64,000 bases of DNA. It comes from Leuctra nigra. Taxonomy: Eukaryota > Arthropoda > Insecta > Plecoptera > Leuctridae. Positions 49,501 through 58,500 of the stretch are shown one piece after another. Below the pieces are notes generated by a model. It made no database searches and was not told where the DNA came from. It saw only the letters and a program-made list of their open reading frames with translations. Numbering within the stretch: position 1 is the stretch's first letter; every line of letters starts with the position of its first letter. Location of the stretch: positions 32,615,345 to 32,679,344 of the forward strand of contig OW203769.1 of the NCBI GenBank assembly GCA_934045905.1. Reading direction: 5' to 3'. A program made the translations under genes and the position numbers.

Positions 49501-52500
49501 AAAATTCAACTACGTCCTAGCCCAACTAGATGCCAAACATGCCGCGGAGATTGAGGAGCTGATAATCAACCCTCCGGCTACAGACAAATACGAGACAATA
49601 AAGCGCGAGCTCATTGCGCGCCTAACAGCCTCGCAGAGCTCTCGAATGCGGCAACTACTAGAAAGGGAGGAGATCGGGGACCGGACTCCGTCACAATTCC
49701 TCCGCCATCTCCGCGGACTAGGTGCACCGTCCCTGCCAGAGGACATGTTGCGAACATTGTGGTTGGGCCGCCTCCCCCTGAGGATGCAAGACATCTTGGC
49801 TGCGTCGCCAACTACAGACGTGGCGGCACTAGCAAACATGGCCGACAAGATCGCGGACATTCCCAGCGGACCGCGAGTCGCTGCTGTAAGTGGGGACGAT
49901 GGGTTCGAGGAACTAAAACGGCAACTCGCATCCTTGACTGCTAGTGTCGCGGTGATCAGTGACGGGATGCGCAGCAGTCGTCAACGCCCACGGTCCAGCA
50001 GCAGGGCGCGTCAACCAAGCCCATGGTCCAGCAGCAGGGCGCGTCAACCGAGCCCGCACGACTCCGAGGTATGCTGGTACCACCGGACCTTCGGCGACCA
50101 GGCTCGACGCTGTCTGGCACCCTGTAAGTATCAGGGAAAAGCCAAGGGCGGTCAGTGATGGCAGCTGGCCACGCCCTAACAGCATATCGCCTATTCGTTT
50201 CTGACAAGCGCACTAAGATCCGTTTTCTCGTCGACACGGGTTCGGACCTGTGCGTCTACCCGCGGGACATGGTTTTAGGCCATCCAGGGAAGACAACCTA
50301 CGTCCTCTCGGCAGCAAACGGATCGCCGATCTACACGTACGGCCCAGTTAACTTGTCCCTCGATCTGGGACTGCGCCGCGAATTCACTTGGCGGTTTGTT
50401 GTCGCCGACGTCTCCCAGCCGATCATCGGGGTGGATTTTCTCGCTCACTACGGACTGCTCGTCGACGTACGCCGACGGCAGCTGAGGGATGACACAACGA
50501 CGCTTGCGGTGCATGGGCAACTGTCCACTGGGCCACTAGGCCATGTCAAGGTCGTCTCACACGACAGCAACTCCATTTCCGGCTTCAAGGCGCTGTTTGC
50601 GTCTTTCCCGGACATCACACGACCTTCTGGCAACCCTCGAGCTCCACAACACAAGACGATGCACCACATCGACACGACACCAGGACCACCAGCGGCGTGC
50701 AGACCTCGACGGCTAGCCCCAGACCGCCTCAACATCGCGAAGCGAGAATTCAACTCGATGCTCAAGTCAGGCGTGGCCAGACGTTCTTCTAGTAGCTGGT
50801 CTGCCCCTTTACACCTAGCACCCAAGAAGAATGACCAATGGCGGCCATGTGGGGACTACCGCGCCTTGAATGCACGGACTATACCCGACCGATACCCTGT
50901 ACCGCACATACAGGACTTTGCTCAGCGACTCGCAGGCAAGTCGATCTTTTCCACCATCGACCTGGTCCGAGCGTACAACCAGTTACCGGTAGCCCCCGAA
51001 GATATCCACAAGACAGCCATCACGACGCCATTCGGATTGTTCGAGTTTCCAGTCATGAGTTTCGGACTCCGCAACGCCGCCCAGACGTTCCAGCGGTTCA
51101 TTGACGAGGTGCTGCGCGACCTCGAGTTCTGCTACTCCTACATCGACGACATCCTCGTTGCCTCCGTCGACCAGGAGCAGCACAAGCAACATCTTCGTCA
51201 GCTCTTCGAGCGGTTGACCGAGTACGGCGTCGTGGTAAACCCAGCAAAGTGCGTGCTCGGAGCAGCGGAGGTTACCTTCCTCGGCTACACGGTAAACGCG
51301 GCAGGCACCCAGCCTCTGCAAGAGAAGGTCGACGCAATCTTGTCACGCGAAAAACCGAGCACGGTGAAACACCTCCGACAGTTCTTGGGCATGGTAAATT
51401 TCTACCGACGCTTCCTGCCTCATGCAGCCAAGACACAGGCCCCACTCAACGGCCTGCTAGTTGGCGCCGACCCGAAGGGGAAAACACCCATCACCTGGAC
51501 GCCAAACCTGCAAGACAGTTTTGAGCAGTGCAAGAAGGACCTTGCCAGCGCCGCACTCCTCGCACACCCCGACATCAACGCGGAACTGGCAGTAGTTGCA
51601 GATGCCTCGGACACCAGCGTCGGCGCAGCACTACAGCAAAGGACAAGCCGCGGATGGCAACCACTCGCCTTTTTCTCCCGCAAGTTGAACACCGCCCAGC
51701 GCAACTACGGTGCTTACGACAGGGAGCTCCTAGCCATATATGACGCCATCCACTACTTCCGCCATATGTTGGAGGCAAGAACGTTCACTGTCTACACGGA
51801 CCACAAACCGTTGACATTCGCATTCAAGCAAAGACCGGACAAGTGCTCCCCGCGCCAGTTTCGGCATCTGGACTTCATTGGACAGTTCACTACAGACATC
51901 CGCCACATTCCAGGGAGAGACAATGTCGTCGCCGATGCCCTATCCCGAATCGAGGCCATCGCTTCCCCAGTAAGCTACAACGACATCGCAGCCGCCCAGA
52001 AGGAAGATGCTGAGCTGCGCGCGGTGAAGCACTCGAATTCAGCCCTACAGATCCATCGACGGAAACTCCCCGACGGTCTCACCATTCATTGCGACACATC
52101 ACTACCGCTTCCACGACCGTTTGTGCCGCAATCGCTACGACGCCGGGTGTTCGATGGCATGCACAGCCTGTCCCATCCTGGCATCAGAGCATCTACAAGA
52201 CTGATCACGCAACGTTTTGTCTGGCCATCAGTGAACAAGGACTGCCGAGAGTGGGCTCGCGCTTGCATCACATGCCAGCGTGCAAAGGTCACGCGCCACG
52301 CAACAGCGCCAGTCGGCCATTTCACCACACCCGACAGCAGGTTTGAGCATATCCATGTCGACCTGGTCGGACCCCTTGCAGTCGCAGACGGTTTCCGGTA
52401 CATCCTCACATGCGTGGACCGATTCACTAGGTGGGCCGAAGCGATACCAATCGTTGACATCACGGCCGAGACCGTGGCCACCGCTCTCGCCTCGGGTTGG

Positions 52501-55500
52501 ATGCAGCGATTCGGCATACCGCTTCGCGTCACAACGGACCAAGGCCGCCAGTTCGAGTCGAACCTCTTCCGTGCGCTCAGCAAGATGGCTGGCATGTCAC
52601 ACAATCGGACCACAGCCCACCATCCCCAAGCGAATGGGATGGTTGAGCGCCTGCATCGACAGCTAAAAGCAGCCCTCAAGTGCCACGGTGACCAAAAGTG
52701 GACTGAAGCCCTGCCGTGGGTCATGCTGGGCATACGCGCCTCTTGGAAGGAGGATCTGAAGGCCACCTCCGCAGAACTGGTCTACGGAACAACACTCCGC
52801 CTACCGGGCGAATACCTGTCACCTTCCACAGGAGGGACAGACTCCACGCCGGCTTACGTAGAACGCCTACGGCACCGTCTCGCCCAGCTTCGACCGACCC
52901 CCGCGTCGCACCACGGCTCACACTCGGTGTTCATGTTTAAGGATTTTGCAACCTGCACACACGTCTTTGTGCGGCACGACGCGGTCCGCGCACCCTTGCA
53001 GCCACCTTACGACGGTCCTTACGAGGTTATAGCCCGACACGAAAAATACTTCACTATAGCCCGAAACAGCCAGCGGGTCGTGGTATCGATCGACCGATTG
53101 AAGCCGGCCTACATTCTCAGGGATCCGACCGCAGCGAACACTTCAAAATCAACCTCCGACACTACACAACCCATGCCGAGGAGCACCTCCAATCCCGGGT
53201 CGACTCCTACTAAGCCACCAACAGCATCTACCTCAGCAGCGGTGCCAGCTCGCATTCCGGTCCTACACGAACACCCTGTAAAACAACCTGCGGAAACACG
53301 GACTGACTCCCAACGGACGCCCAACGTCGTTGTTGGTCAGCCGCTAACTTCACGACCGGCAATTCGCCCACATGGGCCCACGAAGACCACCGGGGACGTG
53401 CGACATGCAGCCCTACCAACCACAACTCGACGAGGACGCCACGTTCACTTCCCCGCAAGACTGCGCGACTGAGCACGCAGTTATCATCGTGCCGTCACTA
53501 CATTCCGACACTGGGGGGGAGTCCTGTGGCGGACCAGCACCAAACCTTCCCTCACGCAGTAGACCGGTTCCCGCCTGTCCTTGAATCATGCAGGCGAGCC
53601 AACATCCCCGCCTGCAAACTACACATCGGAACCTGCGCAGTAGAGGTGAGAGTTGGGAGGGGTTGGCGCTGCCCACGCCGCGGCAGAACACACACCGACG
53701 AGGGAGAAGAGAGACGTCCCAGCGGAAGACTTTTCCACGCGGATTCACTCGTCGTCTTTACCCAACTGTCTTTGTCATTACTTTGTACCTTTCGCCAATT
53801 ATAAACCTTTTGCATAATTACTGTGTCAGTGTTCATCTTGTTCCCCGCGCCTTGTGATTCCCACAAGTCTCTCAAGGGTCAATACATTGTAATATGTACT
53901 ATTGTAATGTGAAAAGGAAATAAAACTATGAAAACTATGAAATGGCAAAGTAAGCTGTGCGTACGCTGGGAGTGTCACACTGTCTGGCCAGCGTTCTAAT
54001 GGCAAACCCAGTTTTCGACAGTTTCCCCACCAGTTCTTTAATATGGGGTACCCACTTTAATTGATAATCAACGGTTAACCCCAAAAACCTCGTGCTCGAA
54101 GTAACAGCAATACTGGAGTTCAGTAATTCTCTTGCCGCACGGGGAGAGAATACCATAACTTGCGTCTTGTCCGGGTTAAGTGAAAGCTTATTGAAGCCGA
54201 ACCAGTCCGAAAGATCATCGATAAGTTTGTGGAGGTCCCCTTCCAACTCCCCTAGACTGCTAGACTCCACTGCTGCCGTGGTGTCATCTGCAAATTGGAT
54301 GATTTCCCTGCCAGCAGCATGCGAGGTATTAGCCGGTCCCAGATCATTCACAAGTAGAGAAAATAGCAAAGGGCCCAAAATCGATCCTTGCGGTACACCA
54401 CACTTTATCGTTTCCCAGTTCGAGACACCTTGGTTGACTACCTCAACACGCTGCGTTCTACCTGAGAGGTAAGAGGAGAACCAGTCCAAGGAGACACCAG
54501 AAACACCATAACGTTCGAGCTTGGCAAGCAGCAGTTCATGATTCATTGTATCGAACGCTTTCGATAAATCACAAAACACCGCGCCTACCTGCTTGTCGCT
54601 GTCCAGTGCCCTCGCAACCTTCAAGACAAGCTGGATGGTAGCTGTCGATGTAGAACGTCCCGATCGGAATCCGTGTTGTGCATTGGAGAGCATACTGGAT
54701 TTTTCAAGATGTTCGAGCAGTGTAGTGTGAACTACTCTCTCCAGAACCTTAGAAAAGGAAGGAAGTATAGCAATTGGCCTGTAGTTCGAGCAAACCTGCT
54801 TATCTCCTTTCTTATGGATAGGTTTAATGATCGCATTCTTCATTCTAGTTGGAAATATTCCCTGATTCAAAGAACAGTTTATGATGTGCGCTAGGGGGGC
54901 GGCAATCCATGGAGCACACTTCTTCAGTAGGCTCATGGGGACATCATCCCATCCGGATGATAGCTTCGGTTCAAAAGACTTGATAACCTTCATAACACAC
55001 GAATCCGTCAACACGGGAAGTTCGAAGATCGGAGCTCTTTCAGGCCAAGCCTGCTCTAACTTTTTAAGACATTCGGTGGTAGTGTCTGATGCCGAGTTGA
55101 CTAGACATTCCCCAACTGATAGGAAGTATTTGTTTAACAATTCAGCAACCTTATCTGGCTTGGTAGTAAGAACGCCATCACGTTGAATCTCGATCGGGGC
55201 AGCTTTACTACTACCTGTTCCCGTCAGATTCTTGATGAGCTTCCAGACAGCCGCAATTTTATTGTCTGATTTCTGTATTATTTCTGAATGGAACTTTCTC
55301 TTAGTGCTTGCTATCTCCACTCGAATCTGTCTTCTCAATTCACGTAACTCAACTTGAGCTGGTATGATTCCCATCTTGGCTCTAAAGCTGAGGTCCCGCC
55401 TTCTTTGGCAGGAATTCCTAATGGAATCAGTTATCCAGCCTTTTTGTCTGCTACATTTTCTGGTGGAAGATTTTTTCTTTGGGAAGTGCTTTTCGAAAAG

Positions 55501-58500
55501 CAATAGGAAGATGCGTAGAAATGTGTTGTACGTTTCATCCACTGAGGAGCAATTGAAGACTGCACTCCAATCCTGATGACCAAGGTCTTGAACGAAATCC
55601 TGCACTTGTTCGTTGTGGAATCGCCTCGTCATGCGGAGAGTCGCTTGACCGCTAGAGACTGCCCCTTTAGCAGGTGCCAAGGATGTGCCTGGGACCTCTC
55701 GTGGGTACGTAGTGATGGGTATCTTCAATAGTTGGCCAGCATGGTCAGACAATCCTGGATCAACTGTTTCTACCTCTACCAGGTCTACCCAGTTGGTTAC
55801 AACAAGATCGAGTATGGACTCACAAGAAACAGTTACTCGAGTTGGCCCTCCCTTCATGATACTTATCCCCCAAAGAATCCACCAGAGGTCAGTCGTGTTC
55901 CTTATTAGTTATTTTCTCGATGTACTAAAATATGTCAAGTGATTAGTTCAAATTTAGTAAATTAATGTTGAAATAATTTTAGTGATGTTTGTCATGAAAG
56001 TACCTTCTATACCTACAGTTAATTTTAGCATCAATGATTTATATTTGAACAATTATTTGTACAATGTTCTTATAGGAAAACCAGAAAATGAGTAGGTACA
56101 ATGATGAATAGGTACATCGATTTAATTAGTTCAGCTTGGTTACATTCTCTTGACGAAATTGTATTCCTCAATATGTAGGTATTCTTCATTCGTTTTAGAT
56201 TTTGGTAAAATACTCACCAAGGGAACATAGTTTTAATTGAGGGGGAAAAAAGAAAGTGCTCCTTCCAAGAAATTGACGATAGTTGAATTTAAAAATCTAA
56301 GACTTTAGTATGGTACCACATCAAATTTTTCGATATTATTGAAGACGATACAAAAACAAAGGAATATTGAAAGTTTCAAAACATTGTAGGTACCTCTACA
56401 CAAATGCGAGAATCATCGAGCCCCCTTTAATTCAAATCACACAATTCTGATAGTCTTCCTTGCAACCAAAAACATTGATATCTTACCACAAGCAGTCCTC
56501 ATCTGTGAAATAGTATCGTACAATTTCTCCCACTCGTGAGCCAAGACAAAGCCGCGGTTGATGACAATGTCTATTTCCGTAGCACCATCGGCGACCGCGA
56601 TCCGAATCTCCTCCAGACGCGTCTTCAGAGGATATTGACCGCTCGGAAACCCACTGGCCACTGAAAGCAGAGGAGTTCGTGAAGACACGGAGACTGGCAG
56701 ATGTAGTGATGGGACATGAAAATTTTCAATTGAAAATTTTCAATTTTTTAAACTTTTTAAAGCAGAGTTGGTAGGTACACTGTAAGTAGTAGCACTTTTG
56801 ACTTATTTTCAGAATATTCTTGTTATTCAGCTAGCTAGGTGCTAGCTTCACATTAGGTATACATCTCTTTTCACTGGTCTCCATTTTGCCATCACATGGG
56901 CATCCACGGGGGGGGGGGGGGGGGGGGGGCAAGGGTGGCCCGTATGTCAGGATTTAAACATAAATTTTTGGTGGTGTTTTACACAGATTCATTTTGTAAA
57001 CAAAAAAAATTAAAATATAATTTCAGTGTCAAAAAAATGCCCTGCAGGTAAATTTACAAATGTGTCAAATTTTAAAAAATTATTGATTATTTAAACCAAA
57101 TTCAGCTCATTACGTCTCAAAATTGATTTCAAAGTGTCCAAAAACCAAATAAGCCCTGCGGGGCAGTGTGTGGAGCCACACACACCCCTTAAACCGTGGA
57201 AAATTGTTTTTCTAGGCTTATCCTCCCCCCGTCAGAAATCCAGCGGATACCCATGCATGGCAGGGAAGAAACTAAGAAATGTTTTAAAACATAACATTTA
57301 TACCTCGCATATTAATGACAAATCAGCACAATGCAAGTATTGTAAATGGCAATCAACAATAAACGTTGCATAATCTTTACATGTACACTTGGCCAAACAA
57401 AACTTGAACGTTTAATAAATCTGATAGGCTAATAAATGTAAGATCGCACCATCAGAAGTCAGTCTAAGCGATCTCATTGTCTCACTCTAGTAGGTGACCT
57501 CACATTTCAATGATAATAACAAGCTTTGATTGGTTATGGGACATGACCAGCAGTCATTCAAATTTGGTCAACGTTCAAGTTTTGTTTGGCCGAGTGTACA
57601 TAACACATGCAATTTTTTTTAACAATTTTCACATGGAAATTTTCATGTTATTTTTTGTTGAAATGTGACATACATAGGTGTACAAGTAATTTGTGCAAAT
57701 TTCAAGACCTAAAAATTTTTTCAAAAAAAAAAAATCATGAAAAATCCCATCACTAACCGGATGCAACCTGAATCTTCTCGGTCATGTTGGTCCTTGCCAT
57801 GAAGTCGGCAGCGAAGGGGACTTGATTCGGATACACACAGACCGCTGCCGTCGTGATTCGTTCCACGGGTGTTCCACTTCCTGCCGAGACATCGAAGCCG
57901 AGTGCTGCTATTATATCCTTTGGTAGAGGATTTGCAGCCTGCAAAATATACAATAACCCAGATCAGTGTACACAAATTTGTATTGTATTTGTATTTATTG
58001 ATTCTTCTTCGCATAATGAAAGGATCGGGATGCGATGAGGCAAAGGACATGTGAGTGTGAGCCCAAAACAAAGTAGAGATAGAAAAAATGTAGGTAATGT
58101 AAAATGAGTAAAAATGCTGGTTAAATATGAAAACCGACAGTAAATTGTAAATAGGGGCTGGTAATGGGAAAAAGGTCCCATAAACGACAGGGGCCCGGGA
58201 TGCGATCGCACCCCGGGCCAGACCGTCACTGCTTGTATGGTCGGTGACAGGCAAAGATGAACCCTGTTCAGCATTGCCAGGTATAAGCCGGCCCATGCTA
58301 GTGCGGGTTCATCTTTGCCTGTCACCGACCGTAGTACTCATCTAGAGGCACTAATTCTAGGTTTAGAACGACAAGTCTACGGTACTAACTTTCATACAAA
58401 GCCTTCTGACATTTGTATCTGTGTCATCGCCCGCTAGCGTCGTCAAGTCAATGCAAGTGATGGCTCGAACCAACCACGCAGCTCTGTAGTCACCGACGAG

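Larger units (their letters stand above)
48870..53865 (+). mobile_element. Complete CsRn1-clade Ty3/gypsy LTR retrotransposon
   Basis: 4,996 bp with 341-bp LTRs, a 4-bp AGTC target duplication, a tRNA-Trp-type primer site, open gag and pol, a polypurine tract and no env. The Gag CHCC knuckle and tRNA-Trp primer are hallmarks of the CsRn1 clade. GC content is much higher than its surroundings. It is inserted in LINE C within DERA intron 4, antisense to DERA. Confidence 0.95.
47200..53938 (+). mobile_element. 5'-truncated CR1-like LINE 'C' inserted in LINE 'D', split by the gypsy element
   Basis: The parts are 47200-48869 and 53870-53938. The 3' end is AAATAAA followed by ACTATGAA repeats at the junction with LINE D. 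It lacks ORF1, the endonuclease and the first part of the reverse transcriptase. Confidence 0.72.
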
